From JBCCGG01 sp039029395 (GTDB lineage: Bacteria > Pseudomonadota > Alphaproteobacteria > Kiloniellales > JAKSDN01), in the NCBI GenBank assembly GCA_039029395.1, contig JBCCGG010000062.1, forward strand, positions 1-27,866: a stretch of DNA of 27,866 nucleotides, read 5' to 3'. Shown piece after piece: positions 14,839 through 23,334 of the stretch (positions are counted from its first letter, which is position 1; each line of letters begins with the position of its first letter). The notes beneath the pieces were generated by a model that worked only from the letters and a program-made list of their open reading frames with translations, searched no databases and had not been told where the DNA came from. The position numbers and the translations under genes are program-made.

Positions 14839-15644
14839 TCCTCTCGATCACCTATCCGACGATCGATCCGGTGGCCTTGGAACTTGGGCCGATCGTGATC
14901 CGCTGGTACTCGCTTGCTTACATCGTCGGCCTGCTGGTCGCCTGGCGCTATTGCCGCTGGCTCGCCGCTCGACCGCCCCAGCGCATGACGCCCGAGGCCT
15001 TCGATGATTTCCTGCTGTGGGCGACCGGAGGTGTGATTCTAGGCGGACGTCTCGGCTACGTGCTGTTCTACAAGCCGGGATTCTACCTGCACAACCCGGG
15101 CGAAGCCCTAATGCTGTGGCAGGGCGGCATGAGTTTTCACGGCGGCCTGCTCGGGGTCTTGCTGGCCGGCCTGATTTTCGCCCGGCGCCGGGGTATCACT
15201 TACGTAGGCCTCATGGACATCTGCGCCTGCGCGACGCCAATCGGGCTGTTTTTGGGGCGCCTGGCCAACTTCATCAATGGCGAGCTCTATGGCCGACCGA
15301 GCGACGTGCCCTGGGCCATGGTGTTCCCAAGCGGCGGTCCCGAGCCGCGCCACCCGAGCCAGCTCTACGAGGCTGGGCTGGAGGGCATCGCACTGTTTGT
15401 GGTGCTTCTGGCCATGGTGCGCTTTGGCGCCTTGCTGCGGCTCGGCCTGATCTCCGGCGCCTTTCTGGTCGGCTACGGCCTGTCGCGCCTGATTGTCGAA
15501 TTCGCCCGGGAACCGGATGCCCATCTGGGCACCCTGCTGGCCGGCGCCACCATGGGTCAGCTGCTTTCCTTGCCAATGATCATGCTCGGCGTCGGGCTGA
15601 TCGTATGGTCGTTCCGGCACAGTGCCGCGCCCAAGCAGTCTTAA
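14835..15644 (+). CDS. lgt: Prolipoprotein diacylglyceryl transferase
   Basis: 269 residues from ATG 14835, overlapping the hldD stop. It is an integral inner-membrane enzyme with about seven hydrophobic segments. The Lgt signature GRLANFINGELYGRPSD is complete, and residues matching the essential Escherichia coli ones are present: Tyr25, His102 in SFHGG, Arg142, Asn145 and Glu150. It transfers diacylglycerol from phosphatidylglycerol to the lipobox cysteine of prolipoproteins, including the two lipoproteins encoded in this window. The final codons overlap the start of the following methyltransferase gene by 23 bases. Confidence 0.96.
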   Translation: MILSITYPTIDPVALELGPIVIRWYSLAYIVGLLVAWRYCRWLAARPPQRMTPEAFDDFLLWATGGVILGGRLGYVLFYKPGFYLHNPGEALMLWQGGMSFHGGLLGVLLAGLIFARRRGITYVGLMDICACATPIGLFLGRLANFINGELYGRPSDVPWAMVFPSGGPEPRHPSQLYEAGLEGIALFVVLLAMVRFGALLRLGLISGAFLVGYGLSRLIVEFAREPDAHLGTLLAGATMGQLLSLPMIMLGVGLIVWSFRHSAAPKQS

Positions 15645-16713
15645 GGCAAGATTGGCCCGGCGTATTGCGCTGCAAGGGCCGATCTCCGTGGCCGACTACA
15701 TGCTTCAGGCCCTGACCGACCCGGATTACGGTTACTACACCACGGGGACGCCCTTCGGCCGGGCCGGGGATTTCATCACGGCACCCGAGATCAGCCAGAT
15801 GTTCGGCGAGCTGATCGGCCTCTGGTGCGCCGACAGCTGGCAGCGACTGGGCGCGCCCGAATCGCTGCTGTTGGTCGATCTCGGCCCGGGCCGTGGCACC
15901 TTGATGGCCGACGCCCTGCGCGCAGCGCGCCTGGTACCCGGCTTCCTGGCCGCACAGCGCCTGCACTTGGTCGAGGCAAGCGCCAAGCTGCGTGCCCAGC
16001 AGGCCGAGGCACTGGGGGCCTTCGGGCCAACCTGGCACGATTCCCTTGGCGACCTGCCGGAAGGGCCGATAATCCTGATCGCGAACGAATTCTTTGACGC
16101 CCTGCCGGTGCGCCAATTCGAGCGCAGCGACGGTGGCTGGTGCGAGCGCCGAATCGGACTGGACGAAGCCGATCAATTGAACTTTGTGCTGACACCGCCC
16201 AGCCCAGCCAACCAAATGCTATTGCCCGAGGCGATGGCGACCGCTGCGCCCGGTACCCGCATCGAGACCTCGCCCTTTGCGATCGGTCTGGCCGACGAAA
16301 TCGGCCGCCGCGTCGCCGGCGCGCCCGGCGCCGCCCTGGTGATCGACTACGCCCGAGACCAAAGCCACAATCCCGGCCTGACCCTGCAGGCGGTCCGCGA
16401 CCATGCCTCCCACCCGGTGCTGGCCGAGCCGGGCACCGCGGATTTGAGCGCCGCGGTCGATCTCACAAGGCTTGCCGAGGTCGCACGCCAGGCCGGCGCC
16501 GCCACCGCGGGCCCGCTCCCTCAAGGCGCCTTCCTCGAGCGTCTCGGCATCGGCGCGCGGGCGGCCGCGCTCGCCCGGAACGCCACGGCCGATCAGGCCC
16601 AGGACATCGAGGCGGCCAAGAAGCGACTTTGCGATCCCGAGGCGATGGGCGAGCTGTTCCAAGTATTGTCGATCCATGACACGCGCATGGAGATGCCGGC
16701 CGGTTTCCATTGA
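15622..16713 (+). CDS. NDUFAF7/MidA-family SAM-dependent methyltransferase
   Basis: 363 residues, probably from GTG 15622, inside the end of lgt. The family block GRAGDFITAPEISQMFGELI (46-65) and SAM motif I LLVDLGPGRGTL (about 83-94) are intact; ILIANEFFDALPVRQF and ALVIDYA are also typical. The mitochondrial relative NDUFAF7 dimethylates an arginine of the complex I NDUFS2 subunit. Bacterial members are widespread, and their target is presumably NuoD or another protein. The lgt-methyltransferase-pgeF order recurs in alphaproteobacteria, as far as I recall. Confidence 0.92.
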   Translation: MPRPSSLKARLARRIALQGPISVADYMLQALTDPDYGYYTTGTPFGRAGDFITAPEISQMFGELIGLWCADSWQRLGAPESLLLVDLGPGRGTLMADALRAARLVPGFLAAQRLHLVEASAKLRAQQAEALGAFGPTWHDSLGDLPEGPIILIANEFFDALPVRQFERSDGGWCERRIGLDEADQLNFVLTPPSPANQMLLPEAMATAAPGTRIETSPFAIGLADEIGRRVAGAPGAALVIDYARDQSHNPGLTLQAVRDHASHPVLAEPGTADLSAAVDLTRLAEVARQAGAATAGPLPQGAFLERLGIGARAAALARNATADQAQDIEAAKKRLCDPEAMGELFQVLSIHDTRMEMPAGFH

Positions 16714-16767
16714 CAGGGCCTGCTCGCGCCGGAAAAGTCTGCACCGTCCCATGTTTCAGGAGTCGCG

Positions 16768-17535
16768 ATGCTAAGGATTCCATCTTTGGAGGCGCTGCCG
16801 CGGGTGCGCCACGGCTTCTTCACCCGCCAAGGCGGCGTCAGCGGAGGGCTCTACAGCTCGCTCAACTGCGGCTTCGGTTCAGGCGACCGTGCCGAGCATG
16901 TAGAAGAAAACCGGGCCCGCGCCATGGCCCAGCTCGCGGCGGCGCCGAACTCCTTGGTCACGGTCTATCAGATCCACTCGGACCAGGTCGCGGTGGTCGA
17001 GTCACCGTGGGCTCGGGACCAGGCCCCCAAGGCCGACGGTCTGGCCACGAAGAGGCCGGGCGTCACCCTGGGCATCCTGACCGCGGACTGCGTGCCAGTG
17101 CTTTTCGCCGAGCCCGAGGCCGGCGTGATCGGCGGCGCCCATGCCGGCTGGCGCGGCGCGCTCGACGGCATCTTGGAGGCGGTGGTCACCGCCATGGAGC
17201 GGCTGGGCGCCAATCGTCAGAGCATCTCAGCCGGTATCGGGCCCTGCATCGCGAAAGCCTCCTACGAGGTCGGCCCGGAGTTTCCGGACCCGTTCCTGGC
17301 CCAAAGCGCCGAAAACTCGGATTTCTTCGCGACCGCCGAACGGTCCGGCCACTTCATGTTTGATCTCGAGGGTTACGTAGCTCGGCGCCTGAGCGCCGCC
17401 GGCATCGGCTCGGTCGAGGCGGCGGCCTGTGACACCTGTGCCGACGAGGCGCGCTTCTTCAGCTATCGGCGCGCCTGCAAGACCGGCGAGACCGACTACG
17501 GCCGGGGGCTCTCGGCCATAACACTGGAGGCTTGA
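16768..17535 (+). CDS. pgeF: Peptidoglycan editing factor / purine nucleoside phosphorylase (PgeF, DUF152)
   Basis: 255 residues from ATG 16768 with AGGAG six bases upstream. The zinc-binding triad of the multicopper polyphenol-oxidase-like (YfiH/YlmD) family is seen as His70 in YQIHSD, Cys108 in LTADCVP and His125 in GGAHAGWRG. GIGPCIAKASYEVGPEF and DTCADEARFFSYRRA complete the signature. Biochemical work on relatives reports purine nucleoside phosphorylase/adenosine deaminase activity, while E. coli genetics links it to excluding L-Ser from peptidoglycan stems. The stop lies five bases before the next ATG, so it is probably cotranscribed with the M24 gene. Confidence 0.94.
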   Translation: MLRIPSLEALPRVRHGFFTRQGGVSGGLYSSLNCGFGSGDRAEHVEENRARAMAQLAAAPNSLVTVYQIHSDQVAVVESPWARDQAPKADGLATKRPGVTLGILTADCVPVLFAEPEAGVIGGAHAGWRGALDGILEAVVTAMERLGANRQSISAGIGPCIAKASYEVGPEFPDPFLAQSAENSDFFATAERSGHFMFDLEGYVARRLSAAGIGSVEAAACDTCADEARFFSYRRACKTGETDYGRGLSAITLEA

Positions 17536-17540
17536 GTTAC

Positions 17541-18692
17541 ATGGCGATTCACTTTCCGGCCGAGGAGCTGGCCGGCCGCCGGGCCGAAACCTGCCGGGCC
17601 TTGACCGAAGCGGGCCTCGACGGCCTCCTCATGTTCCGCCAGGAGTCCATGTTCTATCTGACCGGCTACGACACCTTCGGCTACGTCTTCTTTCAATGCC
17701 TGGTGCTGACCGCCGACGGCCGGATGATGCTGCTGACCCGGGCGCCCGACTTGCGCCAGGCCCAGGAAACTTCGGTGGTCGAGGACATCCGGGTTTGGGT
17801 CGACGGCCCCGAGGCAGCGCCGGCCGTGGAGCTCAAGGAGATCCTGATCGAGCTCGGCCTTAAGGGGACGCGGCTGGGCGTCGAATACGAGGCCTATGGT
17901 CTGACCGCGCGCAACGGCAAGCGCCTGGAGGCGGCGCTCGCCGGCACCGCCGAGCTGGCCGACGCCTCGGACCTGGTCAACCGACAGCGGGTGATCAAGA
18001 GCCCGGCCGAAATCGAGTACGTTCGCCGGGCCGCCGAACTGGCCGACGACGCCTACGACGAGGCCGTACGCCTGACCCATGCCGGTGGCGACGAGGCTGA
18101 GATCTTGGCCGCCATGCAGGGCGCGGTGTTTCGTGGCGGCGGCGACTATCCTGGCAACGAGTTCATCATCGGCTCCGGTCCGGGCGCCCTGCTGTGCCGC
18201 TACTACACGGGGCGCCGTGTACTGGATGACGAGGATCAGCTGACCCTGGAGTGGGCCGGCGCCTATCGTCACTACCACGCCGCCATGATGCGCACCTTCC
18301 GAGTCGGCCCGGTGCCGGCGCGACAGGTCGAGATGCACAAGGTGGCGAAGGACGCCCTGCTCGAGGTCGAGGCCACGCTCAAGCCCGGAAATCTGGTCGG
18401 CGACGTATTCGATGCCCACGCCAGGGTCCTTGACGCGGCCGGCTACCACGCCCATCGAATGAACGCCTGCGGCTACTCGCTAGGCACCACCTTCTCACCA
18501 AACTGGATGGACTGGCCCATGCTGTACCACGGCAATCCGGTGGAGCTCGCGCCCGGCATGGTGTTCTTCTGCCACATGCTCATCTTCGACAGCGACCGGG
18601 GCCTGGCCATGACCCTGGCGCGCACCAGCCTGGTCACCGAGGTCGGGTCGGAGCCGCTGTCCGCGCGGCCGCTCGACCTCGTTGCCGGCTGA
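17541..18692 (+). CDS. M24-family pita-bread protein, creatinase/ectoine hydrolase-like (metal ligands absent)
   Basis: 383 residues from ATG 17541 with GGAGG 10 nt upstream; a TTG at 17532 is too close to that site. An N-terminal creatinase-type domain (about 1-145) is followed by the pita-bread domain. In metalloaminopeptidases the ligands are Asp, Asp, His, Glu, Glu. Here the corresponding places read Glu237 (LTLEWAG), Ala248 (HAAMMRT), NACGYSLG in place of the His motif, FFCHML with His345 for the first Glu, and LART for the last. The protein therefore resembles the metal-free creatinase/ectoine-hydrolase (DoeA) group more than Xaa-Pro aminopeptidases. The substrate is likely a small amide or compatible solute, which is inference. 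Confidence 0.88.
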   Translation: MAIHFPAEELAGRRAETCRALTEAGLDGLLMFRQESMFYLTGYDTFGYVFFQCLVLTADGRMMLLTRAPDLRQAQETSVVEDIRVWVDGPEAAPAVELKEILIELGLKGTRLGVEYEAYGLTARNGKRLEAALAGTAELADASDLVNRQRVIKSPAEIEYVRRAAELADDAYDEAVRLTHAGGDEAEILAAMQGAVFRGGGDYPGNEFIIGSGPGALLCRYYTGRRVLDDEDQLTLEWAGAYRHYHAAMMRTFRVGPVPARQVEMHKVAKDALLEVEATLKPGNLVGDVFDAHARVLDAAGYHAHRMNACGYSLGTTFSPNWMDWPMLYHGNPVELAPGMVFFCHMLIFDSDRGLAMTLARTSLVTEVGSEPLSARPLDLVAG

Positions 18693-18710
18693 GCGGGCCT
18701 AGGCTAGAGT
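18682..18710 (+). promoter_or_regulatory. Candidate promoter of the small peptide/lipoprotein genes
   Basis: TTGCCG (18682-18687), 17-base spacer, TAGAGT (18705-18710). It overlaps the end of the M24 gene. The predicted start is about 10 bases before ATG 18727. Confidence 0.5.
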
Positions 18711-18726
18711 TCGGGAAACGGGGGGC

Positions 18727-18795
18727 ATGCCTTACATCATCATGCTTGGCTTCTTCTGCTTGATCGGTCTGCTGGTCACATGCGTCATGATCTGA
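18727..18795 (+). CDS. Possible 22-residue hydrophobic membrane peptide
   Basis: An ATG with GGGGGG just before it opens a 22-codon frame, MPYIIMLGFFCLIGLLVTCV plus MI, that is almost wholly hydrophobic and would form a single membrane span. Its TGA overlaps an in-frame ATG of the lipoprotein gene at 18795 (TGATG), and a candidate promoter lies directly upstream. It may be a real small protein or a leader peptide that couples translation into the lipoprotein gene. Length is the main reason for doubt. Confidence 0.4.
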   Translation: MPYIIMLGFFCLIGLLVTCVMI

Positions 18796-19664
18796 TGTGC
18801 GGAACACGGCTGGCGCTCGCACTCGTCCTTTTGGCGACGGTGGCCGCCTGTGGCCAGCTGCCCCGCCCCTTCCAACCCGACGACAAGGCCGCAAACAAGC
18901 TGCTCGATCTGGAGGACCGCGCCGGCGTACTGGTTCTGCCGCTGCAAGGCGACGGACCGGGCCAGCCGGAGCAGGCCGCCGAGCACCTGGCGGAGGCGCT
19001 GCGCGACCGGGACTTGCCGGCCTCGACCCAAAATGGCCACGACGCGAGCCGCGTGCTCCTGGGGCACGCCGCGGTGCTAAAGCTTTCGCCCGAGCGGGAC
19101 GAGGTCATGGTGCACTGGGAGCTAAGCGACCCGGCCGGCAAGCGCCTGGCCGTGTTCACCCAGCGTAGCGAACTGCCGGCCGGCGCCTGGCGGCTCGGCG
19201 ATGAGGCGGTGGTCGGCAAGCTGATGGACAAGACCGCGGCCTCGGTCTCCGAGCTGGTGTTCGGACCGGAGCATATCGCTGCCCCGATCCCCGGTTTTCC
19301 CGGCGCACGCCTTGTGATCCTGCCGTTCGAGAACATGCCGGGTGACGGTGAGACCAGCCTGAGCCGCGCCCTTCACAAGCGACTGCAGGCGCACAGTCTG
19401 CCAGTGGTCGACTACATCGAGGACGACGACCTGCTGATCGCCTGCGACGTGCTGGTCGGCGTGCCGGACCGCAGCGTGCAGCCGGTAGTCGTCACCTGGC
19501 GGGTGCTGCGCGCCAGCAACGGCGAGGTGCTCGGCGAGATCCAGCAGGCCAACCAGGTCCCCAAGGGCAGCCTGGATGGCCCCTGGGGTCCGACCGCGGG
19601 CGCGATCGCCGACGGCGCCACGGTCGGCATTCTCCAGCTGATCGGCCAGTTGAATGGGGCTTAA
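18780..19664 (+). CDS. Lipoprotein with two tandem repeated domains, function unknown
   Basis: 294 residues from ATG 18780, or 289 from ATG 18795, which overlaps the stop of the small peptide. A signal peptide ends in the lipobox ATVAAC, with the lipidated Cys at 24 (or 19). The mature part consists of two similar blocks of about 110 residues: one begins VLVLPLQGDGPG and contains WELSDPAGKRL, the other begins LVILPFENMPGDGE and contains WRVLRASNGEVL. The beginning of each unit resembles proteins that recruit LPFxN-type nucleotide- or ligand-binding folds such as LpoB/TolB N-domains, but I cannot assign it. It probably sits in the outer membrane facing the periplasm, as no Asp follows the Cys. 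Confidence 0.85.
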   Translation: MRHDLMCGTRLALALVLLATVAACGQLPRPFQPDDKAANKLLDLEDRAGVLVLPLQGDGPGQPEQAAEHLAEALRDRDLPASTQNGHDASRVLLGHAAVLKLSPERDEVMVHWELSDPAGKRLAVFTQRSELPAGAWRLGDEAVVGKLMDKTAASVSELVFGPEHIAAPIPGFPGARLVILPFENMPGDGETSLSRALHKRLQAHSLPVVDYIEDDDLLIACDVLVGVPDRSVQPVVVTWRVLRASNGEVLGEIQQANQVPKGSLDGPWGPTAGAIADGATVGILQLIGQLNGA

Positions 19665-19697
19665 AAATTTTGCCCCCGAGTCCACCGGCAATTTGCG

Positions 19698-19726
19698 TTT
19701 ACAGAGCCAAATCCCATTGATAAAGT
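19698..19726 (+). promoter_or_regulatory. Sigma70 promoter of prs
   Basis: TTTACA (19698-19703), 17-base spacer, TAAAGT (19721-19726). It predicts a leader of about 70 bases to ATG 19805. The spacing is optimal and both boxes are fair. Confidence 0.6.
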
Positions 19727-19804
19727 CCGCGCGACCCGCTACGGGGGTTTGGCAAGGACAAGCAAAGCGGCTATTGGGGGCGCAGCGGCAGCCGCGCAGT
19801 TCGC

Positions 19805-20736
<932 letters not shown>

Positions 20737-20737
<1 letters not shown>

Positions 20738-20750
20738 GTGCTTCGGCACC
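20737..20750 (+). terminator. UUCG-loop hairpin after prs, possible weak terminator
   Basis: GGTGC-TTCG-GCACC begins at the last base of the prs stop codon. The tail is only CTTGTTATAG, so termination may be partial and rplY may be partly read from prs. It could also be an mRNA-stabilising hairpin. Confidence 0.45.
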
Positions 20751-20819
20751 CTTGTTATAGACACCGAGGTCCGGCACCCCTGGAGGCCGGTCCGCGCAAC
20801 ACGAGACGAGGAGACAGTT

Positions 20820-21521
20820 ATGGCCGATGTCAATAAGCTCGCGGTCGAGCCGCGAGAGCGGGCTGGAAAGGGGGCCACCCGCGCCGTACGCCGTGCAGGG
20901 CGCGTACCTGCGGTGATCTACGGCGCCAAGAAAGACCCGATTATGATTTCCCTGGAGCCGCGCGACCTGATGCGCGAGATCAACAGCGGCAGTTTCTTCG
21001 CGAGCCTGCTCGACCTGGAGATCAGCGGCAAGGGTAAGGAGCGCGTGCTGCCCCGCGACGTGCAGCAGGATCCGGTCAATGATCAGCCGATCCACGTGGA
21101 TTTCCTTCGGGTCAAGGCCGACACTCAGCTCAACGTTGAAGTGCCCGTGAACTTCATCAACGAAGAGGAGTCGCCTGGCCTGAAACGTGGCGGCGTGCTC
21201 AACGTGGTGCGCTACGTGATCGAATTGAGCTGCCGGGCGGATGCCATTCCCCAGCAGATCGACGTCGACCTGACCGGCTATGACATCGGCGATTCAGTGC
21301 ACATCTCCGACATCACCCTGCCCGAAGGAGTGGAGCCGACCATCACCGACCGTGACTTCACCATCGTCTCGGTGGCCGCGCCCAGCGTGATCGCCGACGA
21401 CGAAGAAGAGGAAGGCGAGGGCGAAGAGGGCCTCGAGGGCGAAGAGGGTGTCGAGGGCGCCGAGGGCGAGGAGGGCGCCGAGGGCGCCGAGGAGTCCTCG
21501 GACGACAGCAAGGAGGAGTAG
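20820..21521 (+). CDS. rplY: 50S ribosomal protein L25/general stress protein Ctc
   Basis: 233 residues from ATG 20820 with GAGGAGA upstream. The N-terminal L25 beta-barrel that binds 5S rRNA (about residues 5-95) includes GKGATRAVRRAGRVPAVIYG and the QQDPVNDQPIHVDFLRV segment. The C-terminal TL5/Ctc domain follows (about 100-185, LNVEVPVNFINEEESPG and later). The last 40 residues are an unusual acidic Glu/Gly tail (DDEEEEGEGEEGLEGEEG and onward) encoded by a degenerate repeat. Such acidic tails are seen on other alphaproteobacterial Ctc proteins. It is 82 bases after prs and 33 bases before pth, a standard cluster. Confidence 0.96.
   Translation: MADVNKLAVEPRERAGKGATRAVRRAGRVPAVIYGAKKDPIMISLEPRDLMREINSGSFFASLLDLEISGKGKERVLPRDVQQDPVNDQPIHVDFLRVKADTQLNVEVPVNFINEEESPGLKRGGVLNVVRYVIELSCRADAIPQQIDVDLTGYDIGDSVHISDITLPEGVEPTITDRDFTIVSVAAPSVIADDEEEEGEGEEGLEGEEGVEGAEGEEGAEGAEESSDDSKEE
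21405..21500 (+). repeat. Degenerate GAGGGCGMN-type tandem repeat encoding the acidic L25 tail
   Basis: About 96 bases made of imperfect 9- to 15-base units based on GAGGGCG(A/C)(A/C)GAG. In frame it encodes repeats of Glu-Gly-(Ala/Leu/Val)-Glu-Gly. The reading frame is preserved because the units are multiples of three, so length can vary by slippage. Confidence 0.75.
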
Positions 21522-21537
21522 CCTCTCATCTAGAGGC
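21521..21537 (+). other. Hairpin between rplY and pth
   Basis: GCCTCT (21521-21526) pairs with AGAGGC (21532-21537) around a five-base loop, overlapping the last base of the rplY stop. No T-run follows. It may be an RNA processing or stability element; a weak call. Confidence 0.35.
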
Positions 21538-21554
21538 ATGCTCCGGAGGCGGCG

Positions 21555-22190
21555 ATGCGACTTTTGGTCGGCCTGGGCAACCCGGGCCCGCGCTACGCCC
21601 AGACCCGGCACAATATCGGCTTCATGGCGGTGGACGACTTCGTCCGCCGCCATTCCTTTGGTCCTTGGCGTACCCGCTTTCAGGGCCTGATGTCCGAAGG
21701 CCGCTTGGCCGGAGACAAGCTCTTGGTGCTCAAGCCCCAAACCTTCATGAATCTTTCGGGCCAATCGGTCGGCGAGGTCGTGCGCTTCTTCAAACTGAGC
21801 GGCGACCAGGTCTTCGTGCTCTATGACGAGATCGACCTGGTGCCCGGCAAGATAAAGGTCAAGAAGGGCGGCGGCGCCGGCGGCCACAATGGCATCCGCT
21901 CGATCGACGCGGCGATCGGGCCGGAGTACTGGCGGGTGCGCATCGGCGTCGGGCACCCGGGCCACAAGGACTTGGTGCACGGCTACGTGTTGAGCGATTT
22001 CGCCAAGGCCGAGCAGCCCATGCGCGATAAGGTGATCGATGAGGTGACGCGCGAGCTGCCGACCTTACTGGAAGGGGATTCGCTTGCCTTTATGTCTCAC
22101 GTGGCCCAGGCCTTAAAACCGCCACGGCCTAAACCGAAGCCGAAACCCCAAGGCGAAGCGCCGCCCGACGCGGCTCAAGCGGACGACTAG
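21555..22190 (+). CDS. pth: Peptidyl-tRNA hydrolase
   Basis: 211 residues from ATG 21555 with GGAGG upstream. The family motif VGLGNPGPRYAQTRHNIGF holds Asn9 and catalytic His19, and LYDEIDLVPGKIK holds Asp94. GGGAGGHNGIRSI and RIGVGHPGHKDLVHGYVL complete the fold. It frees tRNA from peptidyl-tRNA that has dropped off the ribosome. Its C-terminal tail (PPRPKPKPKPQGEAPPDA) is Pro/Lys-rich, longer than in the E. coli protein, and is probably disordered. It is two bases from ychF, so they are cotranscribed. Confidence 0.97.
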   Translation: MRLLVGLGNPGPRYAQTRHNIGFMAVDDFVRRHSFGPWRTRFQGLMSEGRLAGDKLLVLKPQTFMNLSGQSVGEVVRFFKLSGDQVFVLYDEIDLVPGKIKVKKGGGAGGHNGIRSIDAAIGPEYWRVRIGVGHPGHKDLVHGYVLSDFAKAEQPMRDKVIDEVTRELPTLLEGDSLAFMSHVAQALKPPRPKPKPKPQGEAPPDAAQADD

Positions 22191-22192
22191 AA

Positions 22193-23290
22193 ATGGGATT
22201 CAACTGTGGCATCGTGGGCCTGCCGAACGTCGGCAAGTCCACCCTCTTCAACGCCTTGACCGAGACCGCGGCGGCCGAGGCGGCGAACTATCCCTTTTGC
22301 ACGATAGAGCCCAACGTCGGCCGGGTGCCGGTGCCGGATCCCCGGCTCGAGCGTCTGGCCGCGATCGCCAAGTCGGCCAAGGTTGTGCCCACGGTCCTGG
22401 AGTTCGTCGACATCGCCGGACTGGTCGCAGGCGCCGCCCGCGGCGAGGGCTTGGGCAACAAGTTCCTGGCCAATATCCGCGAGGTCGATGCGATCCTCCA
22501 CCTGCTTCGCTGCTTCGAAGGCGAGGTTACCCACGTGGCCGACCGGGTCGACCCGATCCGCGACGCGGAGACCGTGGAGACCGAGCTCATGCTGGCCGAT
22601 CTGGAAAGCGTCGAGCGCCAGATCGACAGCGCGATCAAGCGCGCGCGGGGCGGCGACAAGGAGGCCAAGCAGCGCCTCGACGTGCTTTACGCCGCTGCCG
22701 AGGTGCTGCGTGACGGCAAACCGGCGCGAACCGCCGCCCTGACCCCTGAGCAGAAGCCGCTGTTCCGCCAGCTCCAGCTTCTGACCGCCAAGCCGGTGCT
22801 CTACGTCGCCAACGTCGACGAAGGCACGGCGGCGACCGGCAACAGCCATGCCGAGCGGGTGCGTTGGCGCGCCGCCGCGGAGGGCGCCGGTTTCGTGATG
22901 GTCTCGGCAGCGATCGAGGCCGAGGTGGCCCAGCTTGGCGACCGCGCGGAGAAAAAGGACTTCCTGGAATCCTTAGGGCTTGAGGAGGCCGGGCTCGACC
23001 GTACGATTCATGCCGGCTACCAGCTCTTGGACCTGATCACATTCTTCACCGTCGGGCCCAAGGAGGCTCACGCTTGGACCTGCAGGCGGGGCACCAAGGC
23101 GCCGGGGGCGGCCGGTGTCATCCACAGCGATTTCGAGCGCGGCTTCATTCGCGCGGAGACCATCACCTACGAGGACTTTGTCGCTTGCGGCGGCGAGACC
23201 GGAGCCCGCGACACCGGCAAGATGCGCGCTGAAGGACGGGATTACGTGGCTCAAGACGGCGATGTCTTTCACTTTCGCTTCAATGTGTGA
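22193..23290 (+). CDS. ychF: Redox-regulated ATPase YchF (OLA1 family)
   Basis: 365 residues. G1 GLPNVGKSTLFNAL (9-22), G3 DIAGLVAGAARGEGLGN, and the NVDE box in place of the usual NKxD explain the preference for ATP over GTP. A coiled coil between about 125 and 185 and a C-terminal TGS domain (TFFTVGPKEAHAWTCRRGTK, then ITYEDFVACGG) complete the architecture. The protein binds ribosomes and is linked to stress responses. The ATG lies two bases after the pth stop with a poor ribosome site, so it is probably translated by coupling. Confidence 0.96.
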   Translation: MGFNCGIVGLPNVGKSTLFNALTETAAAEAANYPFCTIEPNVGRVPVPDPRLERLAAIAKSAKVVPTVLEFVDIAGLVAGAARGEGLGNKFLANIREVDAILHLLRCFEGEVTHVADRVDPIRDAETVETELMLADLESVERQIDSAIKRARGGDKEAKQRLDVLYAAAEVLRDGKPARTAALTPEQKPLFRQLQLLTAKPVLYVANVDEGTAATGNSHAERVRWRAAAEGAGFVMVSAAIEAEVAQLGDRAEKKDFLESLGLEEAGLDRTIHAGYQLLDLITFFTVGPKEAHAWTCRRGTKAPGAAGVIHSDFERGFIRAETITYEDFVACGGETGARDTGKMRAEGRDYVAQDGDVFHFRFNV

Positions 23291-23334
23291 AAGACTGTCG
23301 ACGCGGGGATAAGGAGCAACGGGGGAGCCAAGCC

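Noticed and set aside
17496..18455. Long minus-strand open frame (319 codons) opposite the M24 gene
   Set aside because: Antisense shadow of a clear coding gene, with no recognisable domain or ribosome site.
20767..20795. GC-rich inverted repeat in the rplY leader
   Set aside because: CCGGC/GCCGG with a mismatch and two further pairs is too weak in a GC-rich leader to call an element.
21405..21500. Repeat array in rplY considered as a CRISPR or satellite
   Set aside because: Units are short, imperfect and in frame within a coding region; there are no spacers or cas genes.
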